In this document: in pieces, positions 1 to 7,290 of the stretch
How positions within the stretch are numbered: the first letter of the stretch is position 1
Layout of the letters: each line of letters starts with the position of its first letter
Source: Flavobacteriales bacterium UBA4011
GTDB lineage: Bacteria > Bacteroidota > Bacteroidia > Flavobacteriales_D > Crocinitomicaceae
Reading direction: 5' to 3'
Assembly (NCBI GenBank): GCA_002384725.1
Contig: DGBF01000151.1
Span: 1-13,399 of the forward strand
Length of the DNA stretch: 13,399 bases
Program-made: the position numbers and the translations under genes
Notes under the pieces: generated by a model
The model's input: only the letters and a program-made list of their open reading frames with translations
Told to the model about the DNA's origin: nothing
The model's database searches: none

Positions 1-1
1 G

Positions 2-85
2 ATTTCGAGCACTCAATTAAAAGAATTGGCTGAACCGTTGACCAAGAGCGGCTATGGCGATTACCTTTTGGAATTACTTAAATGA
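2..85 (+). CDS. rfbA: Glucose-1-phosphate thymidylyltransferase, C-terminal end (partial)
   Basis: Only the last 27 codons are inside the window; the gene enters from the left edge. The visible peptide contains the stretches STQLKELAEPL and KSGYGDYLLELL, which I recognise as the typical C-terminus of RmlA/RfbA (family knowledge). That enzyme joins dTTP and glucose-1-phosphate to make dTDP-glucose, the first step of dTDP-rhamnose synthesis for surface polysaccharides. Its TGA stop overlaps the ATG of the following diphosphate synthase gene (ATGA at 82-85), so the two are probably co-transcribed and translationally coupled. The call rests on a short tail, so a related nucleotidyltransferase cannot be excluded. 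Confidence 0.75.
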   Translation: MSSTQLKELAEPLTKSGYGDYLLELLK

Positions 86-1053
86 CGACGAAAATAATTG
101 TACTTTCTAAACTTATTGAGCAAGGTATTCAACAATTTGAATTACCGCAAAAACCCAATAATCTATATGGCCCACTTCGTTATTTCATGACGCTTGGTGG
201 AAAAAGAATACGACCAGTTTTAACTTTAATGGGTGCAGAATTATTTGAAGTGCCTGCTAAAAATGTGCTTCATGCCTCAGTTGCAGTTGAGTTGTTTCAT
301 AATTTCACCTTGATTCACGACGACATAATGGATGCGGCACCCTTACGACGAGGGAAAGAAACTGTGCATTCTAAATGGAATGAAAATATTGCTATTCTTT
401 CTGGAGACGTATTGATGGTGAAAGCTTATGAAGAGATTTGCAAGCAAAAACCCGAAGATTTACCTGAATTGTTAACGCTTTTTAATCGAACGGCAATTGA
501 GGTGTGCGAAGGTCAGCAAATGGACATGGATTTTGAAGAGCGAGACAATGTTTCGATTGCGGAATACATCGAAATGATTCGTTTGAAAACGTCAGTATTG
601 CTGGGTTGTTCACTTGAAATGGGTGCTATTGTTGCCAAAGCGAACAAAGCAGATCGTGAGAAACTTTATAGTTTCGGACAAGAGTTGGGAATTGCCTTCC
701 AAATAAAAGATGACATTTTAGATTTGTATGGAGACCCTGAAAAATTCGGGAAGCAAATCGGTGGAGATGTGATGGCCAACAAGAAAACCTTGCTGTATTT
801 ATTGGCGAGAGAATCGGCAAATAATGATCAAATGAATCAATTTGATGCCTTAGAAAAGGATACAGATTTGACTCGAAAAGTGGTGGCCGTCAGAGCATTG
901 TTTGACCAACTTCGCGTTCAAGAAAAAGCAAAAAATGCAATGGAATTGCACCGAAAAAATGCAATGAAAGCACTAGTTGAAATAAACGTGCCTGAAGAAC
1001 AAAAATCGGACTTAAGAGAACTCGCCGAATACTTGATGACGAGAGAAAACTAA
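82..1053 (+). CDS. Polyprenyl diphosphate synthase, probably geranylgeranyl diphosphate synthase
   Basis: A 323-residue trans-isoprenyl diphosphate synthase, the usual family length. Visible motifs are GGKRIRP at 39-45 (diphosphate binding), the first aspartate-rich motif DDIMD at 80-84 followed by RRG at 89-91, and the second, DDILD, at 210-214 followed by FGKQIGGD and KKT. These bind Mg2+ and the allylic and homoallylic diphosphates. The first motif lacks the two-residue insertion of bacterial FPP synthases, and Phe75 and Thr76 lie 5 and 4 residues before it. In archaeal-type GGPP synthases a Phe at -5 sets C20 length, so I infer GGPP as product. It would feed carotenoid synthesis (cyclase, hydroxylase and CruF genes lie 2 kb away on the other strand). 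The start is the ATG overlapping the rfbA stop. A longer-chain quinone-tail synthase is the main alternative. Confidence 0.88.
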   Translation: MTTKIIVLSKLIEQGIQQFELPQKPNNLYGPLRYFMTLGGKRIRPVLTLMGAELFEVPAKNVLHASVAVELFHNFTLIHDDIMDAAPLRRGKETVHSKWNENIAILSGDVLMVKAYEEICKQKPEDLPELLTLFNRTAIEVCEGQQMDMDFEERDNVSIAEYIEMIRLKTSVLLGCSLEMGAIVAKANKADREKLYSFGQELGIAFQIKDDILDLYGDPEKFGKQIGGDVMANKKTLLYLLARESANNDQMNQFDALEKDTDLTRKVVAVRALFDQLRVQEKAKNAMELHRKNAMKALVEINVPEEQKSDLRELAEYLMTREN

Positions 1054-1134
1054 GTACTTCCCTCGCTCAACAAGACCTTCACATTTCAATTTATTCAATA
1101 ATTAAGCCGATATTCGAGTTATAAATTATACCGC

Positions 1135-3261
1135 ATGAAAATTTCATCATTCTTTGTCGTGCTCCTTTTTTTTCAACTTTCAGTTTATGGAAATGACGAG
1201 ATTCTCATTAAGAAAAGCGACATCAGTTGGATCAAACCTGTTCGTGATTCGTACGTGGCGAAATTGAATCAAACATTGGAGCTGGGATTAAATCTAGACT
1301 CAGAGATCGCACAACAAATCGAAAATTTTATCACGGGTGCGAGAGCAAAGCAATTGAACCCATACAATCCAGAGGAGGTTGATGTAATTGCCGTTTTCAA
1401 TTCACCATCCGGAAAAACAAAGAAAGGAATTGGATTTTATTACCAAGAGTTTCAAGAAGATTTGGCAACTGATGCCTTTTTACTAAAGAAAACAGAGGAA
1501 CCTTGGCGCGTGCGATTTGCACCGAATGAAGTTGGCACATGGACCATTCAAATTGAAGTAAAAGCAAAAGGTTTCGACAACCCGTTAATGTACAGCGTTA
1601 AATTTAAATGTGAAACATCTGAACACAAAGGGAGATTGGTAACGCATAAAACGGGAACAGAGGAAGATAGATATCTGTATTATGAAGCATCGAAAGAACG
1701 ATTTATTGCTGTCGGTATGAATATTTCAAGCGGTGGCTTTTTCACCTACAAACCGTCCCAAAATAAAAGACAAATGGGTGGTTTGGAAAAATTGGCAGCA
1801 GTAAACGGAAATTTTGTTCGCTTTGAAATTGGTGCACAGGGGTCACTTCCCGATTGGAATGATGTGTATAATTACACCTCAAAACAAGACGAAATGTTTG
1901 GCTTTGATCGACTGTTGGCAACGGCCGAAAAAAATAAAATTTATGCCATTTTATTCCGTCATCACGTAGAAATAATGGGGGCAGCTTGGGACTTACCCAA
2001 TTGGCAAAACAACCCGTACCGTAATCAATTTCAGTTTGAAAAAATCAGCGAATATTTTACAAATCCAGAAGCGATAAAATTGCAACATATGAATTTACGC
2101 TACATATATGCTCGATGGGGTTATAGTCCTTACTGGTCATTTTATGGGTATTCCGAATTGGAAAAATTCATTGATCCTATAATTGAACAAGAAGGGATTT
2201 CGGACCATGAGGCCATTCAAGTTTTCAAAAAATGGTTGGAAGGTCAAATCGACTATATCCGAACAAATTTAGACGATCAGGCGATGTTTGCCAATTCATA
2301 TGGAAACATGAAAAAACCAGAGCGAAAAAATGGATACGACGGCATTTTGAAAGCATCGGACGTAACAGCGGTTCATGTTTATTCGACAATTAAAGATGGA
2401 AATTTCTACAATCGCGCCAATTACGTTGATGATTTCTGGAAGTCCTACAAGCAGCCTGTAATATTGGAAGAAATAGGTTTGACCGATGATAAATTAGCCT
2501 TGTATTGTTGCACGGGAATCGATTTTCACAACCAAAGTTGGGCGACTACTTTTACGGGTTCTATTGGAACAGGATTAGATTGGTGGTGGGATCGTGGTGT
2601 GATGGATTTCGGCTACGAAAGTTCATTGGCACCACTTCAAAAATTCATCCAACCGCTTTCCGATAAATCCGTACAATTTTCGCCTTATCGTTGGGCAGAT
2701 GCAGGCGAGAAAAGTCGTTTGCTGGAAACCTACGCTTTGATTAGTGACGATCAACAAGAAATATATGGTTGGTTGCACAATGCAAGTTACTATTGGCGAA
2801 ATGACGTCAATAACTCTTGTGTTCAAAGCCTTTTGGACAGCAGCAATGTGATAGAAAAATGTATAGTTGGCGACAATACAGAAATCGGACGAAACGAACC
2901 ACCGCGCGATTATGCCCAAGATAGACATTCCGATAAATACTCCTCTCGTGGTGGATTTCAACAAATATCTGGAGGAATGGAAGACAACCCGTCTTTTATC
3001 CTGGAAGATGTTTTAAAAGGTAGAGGTAAAAACAGAATTTGGTACAAAGTTGAATTCTACAGCACCCGGCCTGTGGAAGATTTAAAACCTATAAAAGGAT
3101 TTGATCAAGTGGTTCGGGCAGGATTTAGGAAGAAATTAAAAATCGTTGTTCCGAATTTGAACGATGCTAATCCAGATGTAGCCTATAAAATTACCATAGC
3201 TGGTTTAGGCAAAAAGAAGAACGAAATTCAAAGACCTAAACAGGGAGTTAGATGGTTTTGA
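1135..3261 (+). CDS. Secreted DUF5060-domain glycoside hydrolase-like protein
   Basis: A 708-residue exported protein. Residues 1 to about 19 form a signal peptide (MK, a hydrophobic core, cleavage near VYG/ND). Residues about 75-160 resemble the DUF5060 beta-sandwich (the stretch WRVRFAPNEVGTWT at 124-137 is characteristic). About 180-520 look like a TIM-barrel glycosidase: FIAVGMNIS (190-198), NGNFVRFE (224-231), ARWGYSP (326-332), VHVYS (413-417), PVILEEIG (441-448) and a Trp-rich LDWWWD (481-486). By analogy with GH5-like relatives, Glu446 is the likely nucleophile. The usual acid/base Asn-Glu pair appears as Ser340-Glu341, which is less certain. The last ~180 residues are beta-rich and unassigned. 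No lipobox or T9SS tail is evident. The polysaccharide substrate is unknown. The gene ends in a 14-base convergent overlap with the lycopene cyclase gene. Domain calls are from memory of the families. Confidence 0.8.
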   Translation: MKISSFFVVLLFFQLSVYGNDEILIKKSDISWIKPVRDSYVAKLNQTLELGLNLDSEIAQQIENFITGARAKQLNPYNPEEVDVIAVFNSPSGKTKKGIGFYYQEFQEDLATDAFLLKKTEEPWRVRFAPNEVGTWTIQIEVKAKGFDNPLMYSVKFKCETSEHKGRLVTHKTGTEEDRYLYYEASKERFIAVGMNISSGGFFTYKPSQNKRQMGGLEKLAAVNGNFVRFEIGAQGSLPDWNDVYNYTSKQDEMFGFDRLLATAEKNKIYAILFRHHVEIMGAAWDLPNWQNNPYRNQFQFEKISEYFTNPEAIKLQHMNLRYIYARWGYSPYWSFYGYSELEKFIDPIIEQEGISDHEAIQVFKKWLEGQIDYIRTNLDDQAMFANSYGNMKKPERKNGYDGILKASDVTAVHVYSTIKDGNFYNRANYVDDFWKSYKQPVILEEIGLTDDKLALYCCTGIDFHNQSWATTFTGSIGTGLDWWWDRGVMDFGYESSLAPLQKFIQPLSDKSVQFSPYRWADAGEKSRLLETYALISDDQQEIYGWLHNASYYWRNDVNNSCVQSLLDSSNVIEKCIVGDNTEIGRNEPPRDYAQDRHSDKYSSRGGFQQISGGMEDNPSFILEDVLKGRGKNRIWYKVEFYSTRPVEDLKPIKGFDQVVRAGFRKKLKIVVPNLNDANPDVAYKITIAGLGKKKNEIQRPKQGVRWF

Positions 3262-3937
3262 CTCCTTTTTTAAACTTTTTGTAAAAGAAAAATACCAACA
3301 GTAAAAATCCGTAGTTGTAAATCGTGTCCTCGACTGGGATACTCACCCATCTTGGCCCCATGATTTCCGCTTCGTTATACCAGACGATTGGTTCAGGAGT
3401 GAACATACCCGTCAAAGCTCCATTCACGAAAAAGAACGGGATCTGAATCACTAAAAATGTGAGCGCGAAATCGGCAAACCACTTCACTTTTCTGCCATAA
3501 TACAACCAAATCGTCAGGGCAAGAGCAACAATACACGCCACACTTGTATACAATTTTTCGAGATAAATAATAGACAATACCAAACAGAGTATACTCATGG
3601 AAAAGGCGAAAACTCCAGCCAATTTCTTGAATTTTAAGTATGGGAAATAGGCCTTCAAACATTCGTAAACGAAAATGCAAGCGTAAGGAACAAAGATGAA
3701 AAAACAAATTTCTTCAATAGGTAAATTCCCTAAATACCATCCTTGTAAATACTCTGGATTGAATCCCCAAACACCCCATTGTGTATATAGTTCATCCCAA
3801 ATAAGGTAAACCGTTGCTACGATTAAAGTTGCTGAAAAGAGTGGTTTCCAATACATGTAGAAGTGCACCTTTTTATCGAAAGAAAGGAGAACTGGACCAG
3901 CTAGTGTTCCGACCATGAGGATGAAATAAAGACTCAT
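3248..3937 (-). CDS. crtYcd: Lycopene beta-cyclase, fused CrtYc-CrtYd type
   Basis: A 229-residue integral membrane protein built of two lycopene-cyclase halves. Each half carries the signature Pro-x-Glu-(Glu/Asp) motif: LPIEE at 72-76 in the first and IPVED at 200-204 in the second, each followed by a hydrophobic helix. This is the fused form of the heterodimeric CrtYc/CrtYd cyclases common in Bacteroidota. It would close one or both psi ends of lycopene to beta rings. I chose the ATG at 3937, which overlaps the crtZ stop (ATGA); the open frame runs 26 codons further up inside crtZ, but that extension lacks family features. It is the last gene of a five-gene operon, and its 3' end overlaps the convergent hydrolase gene by 14 bases. 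No terminator is visible after it. Confidence 0.9.
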   Translation of the reverse strand: MSLYFILMVGTLAGPVLLSFDKKVHFYMYWKPLFSATLIVATVYLIWDELYTQWGVWGFNPEYLQGWYLGNLPIEEICFFIFVPYACIFVYECLKAYFPYLKFKKLAGVFAFSMSILCLVLSIIYLEKLYTSVACIVALALTIWLYYGRKVKWFADFALTFLVIQIPFFFVNGALTGMFTPEPIVWYNEAEIMGPRWVSIPVEDTIYNYGFLLLVFFFYKKFKKGVKTI

Positions 3938-4413
3938 CTTTTTTTGTATTTCCGTTGGAAAGTGCGCTTCGCTTCTTTGTAATACTTCAAGGGAACAATT
4001 AGCATCCCGAAGCATTCTCCATGTTCTTTACCCAAATGTTTGTGGTGTACTTTGTGCGCTTTTCGAATCGACATGAAATACGGATGATCGATATCGCGCA
4101 ACCATTTGAATCGACGGTGAATATACACATCGTGAAACATGAAATAGGCGAAGCCATAAGCGGCTATGCCATATCCAATCCAAACAGCAGCGTATTGATC
4201 ATAAATCATTCCGAGCATAATACACAACCAAGAGGGTATGGCATAAATTAAAAAGAAAACATCATTTCGTTCGAAAAAACCAGATTTTTCAACGTGGTGG
4301 TCTTCGTGAAATTTCCACATCAATCCATGCATAACAAATTTATGGGTTGCCCACGCCATGAACTCCATTCCTAGAAATGCCAAAATCAATAAAAAGGGAC
4401 CCCACCAATACAT
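3934..4413 (-). CDS. crtZ: Beta-carotene hydroxylase (CrtZ family)
   Basis: A 159-residue membrane di-iron hydroxylase of the fatty acid hydroxylase/CrtZ superfamily. All four histidine clusters are present: HKFVMH (24-29), HEDHH (36-40), HDVYIH (94-99) and HKVHH (120-124). Hydrophobic segments lie at about 4-20 and 52-92. It adds a 3-hydroxyl to beta-ionone rings (beta-carotene to zeaxanthin, or the single ring of a monocyclic carotenoid). Its ATG directly abuts the TAA of the CruF-like gene upstream, and its TGA overlaps the ATG of the lycopene cyclase gene, so the three are almost certainly translated from one mRNA. Length and motif spacing are normal for the family. Confidence 0.93.
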   Translation of the reverse strand: MYWWGPFLLILAFLGMEFMAWATHKFVMHGLMWKFHEDHHVEKSGFFERNDVFFLIYAIPSWLCIMLGMIYDQYAAVWIGYGIAAYGFAYFMFHDVYIHRRFKWLRDIDHPYFMSIRKAHKVHHKHLGKEHGECFGMLIVPLKYYKEAKRTFQRKYKKR

Positions 4414-5076
4414 TTAAACAAAATTTAGTACTAAAAAGAAAATGGCTAATAGGACGAAAACAGCTTTGGGTACTGAATTGTTCTCTGCCAAATTCCATTT
4501 CATATAAAAATAGTGCATTGGTAAGGAAATAACAAACCAACAGATGTAATTATAAATTGGAATTTCTCCTCCAGCCCAAGACCAAAAATTGAGTTTAATG
4601 GCAACTGGTTCAATTAAAAAGTCAAGAGAAGTCATCAAAACTGCAGCTAGAACTGATCTCCAAATCAACTTCAGTTTTAAACGATGAACAAGAGTCGAAG
4701 AGCACACCACCATTGTTGCCCAATTGACACCGATAATCAAAGAAACGCCAAATACTTTCGCCCCTAAAGTTACTCCATATTTGTAATCGCCGAAAAGTAT
4801 TCCTGTATTCGTGCCTATCGATTCCACCAAAATACCAAGGACAAAAATCAAGAACGCAAATAGAAAAAACTTCTCTTTTTTGTCTTTTCGAGAATAATAA
4901 AGCACGATGAACGTCAGCAACAAATGAAACGAACTTAAGCGAACTAGCGCATCTCTATAGTCGGGTAAGGCAATGCCAATCGTTCCCACAGCGAAAAATA
5001 TCGTGATTAATACGATCCAAAAAATCTCCATTTTCAAGAGATCTTTTAATTCAAAATCGGCTTTACTTTTCATCAT
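4414..5076 (-). CDS. cruF: CruF-like carotenoid biosynthesis membrane protein
   Basis: A 220-residue protein with about six or seven hydrophobic segments. Features I associate with the CruF family (DUF422-type carotenoid 1',2'-hydratases) are ESIGTNTG at 85-92 followed by FGDYKYG (95-101), Asp152 with Glu156-Pro157, and NFWSWAGGEIPIYNY (163-177). CruF adds water across the terminal double bond of a psi end group, giving a 1'-hydroxyl, as in deinoxanthin, myxol and saproxanthin pathways. Lying next to CrtZ and CrtYcd, it suggests a monocyclic hydroxylated carotenoid rather than only zeaxanthin. The first ATG at 5076 overlaps the stop of the SDR gene (ATGA); a second ATG follows immediately. 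A related C50 or other carotenoid membrane enzyme of the same family is the alternative. Confidence 0.85.
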   Translation of the reverse strand: MMKSKADFELKDLLKMEIFWIVLITIFFAVGTIGIALPDYRDALVRLSSFHLLLTFIVLYYSRKDKKEKFFLFAFLIFVLGILVESIGTNTGILFGDYKYGVTLGAKVFGVSLIIGVNWATMVVCSSTLVHRLKLKLIWRSVLAAVLMTSLDFLIEPVAIKLNFWSWAGGEIPIYNYICWFVISLPMHYFYMKWNLAENNSVPKAVFVLLAIFFLVLNFV

Positions 5077-6074
5077 TTCACACGACCCTTTACGGCATTA
5101 TCAATTGTTTCTTCTAGGGAATGGAATTCATACCCCAACTCCTTTTTACATTTCTCATTCGAATAAACAGTAGTTGATAGCGCACTGTTCACTATTTCAT
5201 AGGTAATTGGCGATCTTTTTTTTGAAAACAGGTAAACAAATCCAAAAATCACACGCGCCAAATTCAGCCCAAACGCACCTACTGCTTGTTTTGGCGGCTT
5301 CTTCCTTATTCTATTTGCAATTTTTATAAAGAGATTTTGGAAGGAAACATTTTCTCCAATTAATAGAAATCTATCTTCGGAAACGTCACTTTTCATCAAT
5401 TTTTGCATAACATTTGCTACGTCTCTAGCATCGACTATCGCATTTCCACCCGGTGGATAAAACGACAACCCTTTTTGAATCTTTCCTAAAATCGTCAAGG
5501 AACTTTCTGACCAGTTTCCTGCTCCAAGGATCACACACGGATTGACTATTACTGCATTCAATCCTTCATTTATTCCACGCCAAATTTCTCTTTCCGCACC
5601 GTTTTTACTGATGGAATATCCGCTCGTATCGGAATCTTTTTTCCATTTCGTTTCTTCGCTTACTTCTTGGTCGCTTCCACCACTTACGGCAGCGGTTGAA
5701 CTAACGTAGCATAACTTTCGGATTTTCTTTTCCAGACAAACATTCACCACATTGGTAGTTCCTTCTCGGTTGATTTTCATCAAAGGATTAAAATCTCTAC
5801 GGTGAAAAGAAATAATGGCAGCACAATGATACACCTCATCGCCTTCGCTAAGTATTTCTTCGAGCGAAACGATATCGTTTACACTGACTTTTTTCCATGA
5901 AATTTTAGTGAACAAAACGTTGAAATTCGACGAATCGTAGTGTTCAAAAACTTTCTTAACCTTGGCTATTTTGGATTCGGTTTGATACGTAGCAATAATC
6001 TGATTTTCCGATTGCGCTAATTCGAACAGCAAATGACTACCAACAAGACCTGTTCCACCAATGACTACGACCAT
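5073..6074 (-). CDS. NAD(P)-dependent epimerase/dehydratase family protein (extended SDR)
   Basis: A 333-residue extended short-chain dehydrogenase/reductase. The N-terminal nucleotide-binding glycine motif is GGTGLVG (6-12). A YVSSTAAV stretch (123-130) supplies the catalytic Ser, and YSISK (153-157) is the YxxxK pair. The overall pattern resembles dihydroflavonol-4-reductase/NAD-dependent epimerase relatives. The substrate is not visible from the sequence. It sits between the alkyltransferase-like gene (9 bases upstream) and the CruF gene (4-base overlap), so it belongs to the carotenoid operon. Either it modifies a carotenoid or sugar attached to it, or it is an unrelated passenger; I cannot decide. 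The ATG at 6074 gives the expected start just ahead of the Rossmann fold. Confidence 0.85.
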   Translation of the reverse strand: MVVVIGGTGLVGSHLLFELAQSENQIIATYQTESKIAKVKKVFEHYDSSNFNVLFTKISWKKVSVNDIVSLEEILSEGDEVYHCAAIISFHRRDFNPLMKINREGTTNVVNVCLEKKIRKLCYVSSTAAVSGGSDQEVSEETKWKKDSDTSGYSISKNGAEREIWRGINEGLNAVIVNPCVILGAGNWSESSLTILGKIQKGLSFYPPGGNAIVDARDVANVMQKLMKSDVSEDRFLLIGENVSFQNLFIKIANRIRKKPPKQAVGAFGLNLARVIFGFVYLFSKKRSPITYEIVNSALSTTVYSNEKCKKELGYEFHSLEETIDNAVKGRVK

Positions 6075-6083
6075 ACTACAAAG

Positions 6084-6437
6084 TTAATCAATTCTCAGTG
6101 CCACTTGCGGATCCCAAAAGTGTTCTTTAAAGTTTATTATCTGGTTTTCTTTCACTTCAATTCCCTCCTTTTCGAGCAATTCTTGCATTTGTGTCGGTGT
6201 CGAAAAGTGTCCTGCTCCCGAAAGTAAACCAATTCTATTCACAACGCGATGGGCGGGAACATCAGGCAAGCTGTGCGCTGCATTCATGGCCCAACCAACC
6301 ATTCTGCTCGATCGCGCTGTACCAAGGTATTTTGCAATTGCGCCATAATTGGTTACTCTTCCCTTCGGAATCAAGCGAACCACTTCATAAACACGCTGGA
6401 AGAAATCTTTGTTCTCTTCCGACAGTTTTATTTGCAT
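6084..6437 (-). CDS. Alkyltransferase-like protein (MGMT family, Cys-less)
   Basis: A 117-residue protein equal to the DNA-binding domain of O6-alkylguanine-DNA alkyltransferases: IPKGRVTNYGAIAKYLG (23-39), SRMVGWAMNAAH (44-55) and the active-site loop PAHRVVNR, then LLSG. In MGMT/Ogt this loop reads PCHRV with the alkyl-accepting Cys. Here the codon is GCC, Ala. Alkyltransferase-like (ATL) proteins lack the Cys, bind O6-alkylguanine and flag it for nucleotide excision repair, so a repair-signalling role is inferred rather than direct dealkylation. It is the first gene of the - strand operon, 9 bases ahead of the SDR gene; a DNA-repair gene leading a carotenoid operon is odd. No clear promoter was found upstream. 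Confidence 0.88.
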   Translation of the reverse strand: MQIKLSEENKDFFQRVYEVVRLIPKGRVTNYGAIAKYLGTARSSRMVGWAMNAAHSLPDVPAHRVVNRIGLLSGAGHFSTPTQMQELLEKEGIEVKENQIINFKEHFWDPQVALRID

Positions 6438-6637
6438 GGGATAAAGATCATTAAATTTTATTCGCCATTAACATTGAAGGTTGACATTGACTTGATCTAG
6501 TTTAAAATGAAACTTCGATTTCGTCAATGGTCAATGGTCAGGTAAAACATATAAAAATTAAGTAGCGAATTATGAATTTCAAGAAAACCGGAAAAAAGTC
6601 TTTATTTTAGTGCAACACAAAACAGAGTAACTCATTT
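6438..6637. other. Divergent intergenic region between the ATL operon and the DUF898 gene
   Basis: 200 bases between two divergently transcribed genes, so promoters for both should lie here. I found no full TAnnTTTG match on either strand; TATTTTAG, just upstream of the + strand gene near 6604, has one mismatch. A short tandem repeat of the heptamer TCAATGG occurs twice at 6524-6537, followed by TCA. Confidence 0.5.
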
Positions 6638-7105
6638 ATGGATTCAATCCCTATTCCTGAAGAAACATTTGAGCCGCCAAAACCTCTTGCGCATCAGTAC
6701 AAAATGATTTTTCTAAGAAAAGTCACTGATTTTTTCGGAATTTTCGTCGTGAATTGTTTGTTTACGATTCTTACCATCGGTTTCTATTATCCTTTTGCTC
6801 GAGCGAAAACCATACATTATTTGTATGGCGAAACATCGTTACAAGGCAGTCGACTTTATTTTTCGGGAACAGGAACAGGAACAGGAAGAGAAATGTTTAA
6901 AGGATTCATTATTGCCATTGCGGTTTTCGTTTCATTGAATTTACTTTTTTACCTGAGTGAATACAATCATTTTTACATCGGTTTGTTGATCCTGTATTTG
7001 GGGTGCCTTGTACTTATTCCTATTGCAATTAATGGTTCTACGCGTTACCGAATGTCCAGAACTATTTGGCACTGCATTCGTTTTGGTTATAGAGAAAAGA
7101 GTTGA
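6638..7105 (+). CDS. DUF898-like membrane protein, open N-terminal piece
   Basis: The longest uninterrupted piece of the gene above, 155 residues. Hydrophobic segments lie at about 29-48, 87-103 and 108-130. Family-like stretches are FTILTIGFYYPFARAKTIHYLYG (given here as the segment 41-63) and the glycine-rich FSGTGTGTGREMFKGF (78-93). Relatives normally carry a single GTG here; the extra GT pairs come from a GGAACA hexamer repeat. If translated alone it would be a truncated DUF898 protein stopping after the first domain unit. The start ATG at 6638 sits about 30 bases after a weak TATTTTAG -7-like box. Confidence 0.6.
   Translation: MDSIPIPEETFEPPKPLAHQYKMIFLRKVTDFFGIFVVNCLFTILTIGFYYPFARAKTIHYLYGETSLQGSRLYFSGTGTGTGREMFKGFIIAIAVFVSLNLLFYLSEYNHFYIGLLILYLGCLVLIPIAINGSTRYRMSRTIWHCIRFGYREKS
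6866..6887 (+). repeat. In-frame hexanucleotide repeat (GGAACA)3 plus GGAA
   Basis: Three tandem GGAACA units and a partial fourth inside the DUF898 gene, encoding alternating Gly-Thr. Six-base units keep the reading frame, so slippage would change length by two residues without disrupting the gene. Confidence 0.85.
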
Positions 7106-7290
7106 TGGGCAAATTCATAGGTTGGGCTTTTTTGACGCTGGTAACCTTCGGGATTTATTGGTCATGGGTGGCGATGAAAACGAGATCTTATGTATTTGAG
7201 CACTCATCCAATAACGAAGGGTCGCATTTCTATGGCCAAACGGAATCGTTACAAAGGAAATCAGGACAAATAATTGAGAGAATTGTTTGA
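7105..7290 (+). CDS. DUF898-like continuation fragment (second frame)
   Basis: A 61-codon open stretch starting at the ATG that overlaps the previous stop (TGATG). It encodes MGKFIGWAFLTLVTFGIYW, which matches the second hydrophobic unit of DUF898 proteins, then a hydrophilic end. It has no independent family identity, so I read it as the middle of the frameshifted gene at 6638-7378 rather than a separate gene, though the TGATG overlap could in principle permit coupled translation. Confidence 0.35.
   Translation: MGKFIGWAFLTLVTFGIYWSWVAMKTRSYVFEHSSNNEGSHFYGQTESLQRKSGQIIERIV

Noticed and set aside
2623..2964. 113-codon minus-strand open frame inside the DUF5060 hydrolase gene
   Set aside because: Antisense to a well-supported gene with normal codon use; no recognisable domain.
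3393..3707. 104-codon minus-strand frame overlapping the lycopene cyclase gene
   Set aside because: Same strand but a different frame from crtYcd, which has both PxE(E/D) motifs; no motif of its own.
3938..4015. 26-codon upstream extension of the lycopene cyclase frame into crtZ
   Set aside because: The ATG at 3937 overlapping the crtZ stop gives a normal CrtYcd N-terminus; the extension has no membrane or family feature.
6524..6540. TCAATGG tandem repeat as a CRISPR-like or iteron array
   Set aside because: Only two units and a partial third, with no spacers and no replication gene nearby.
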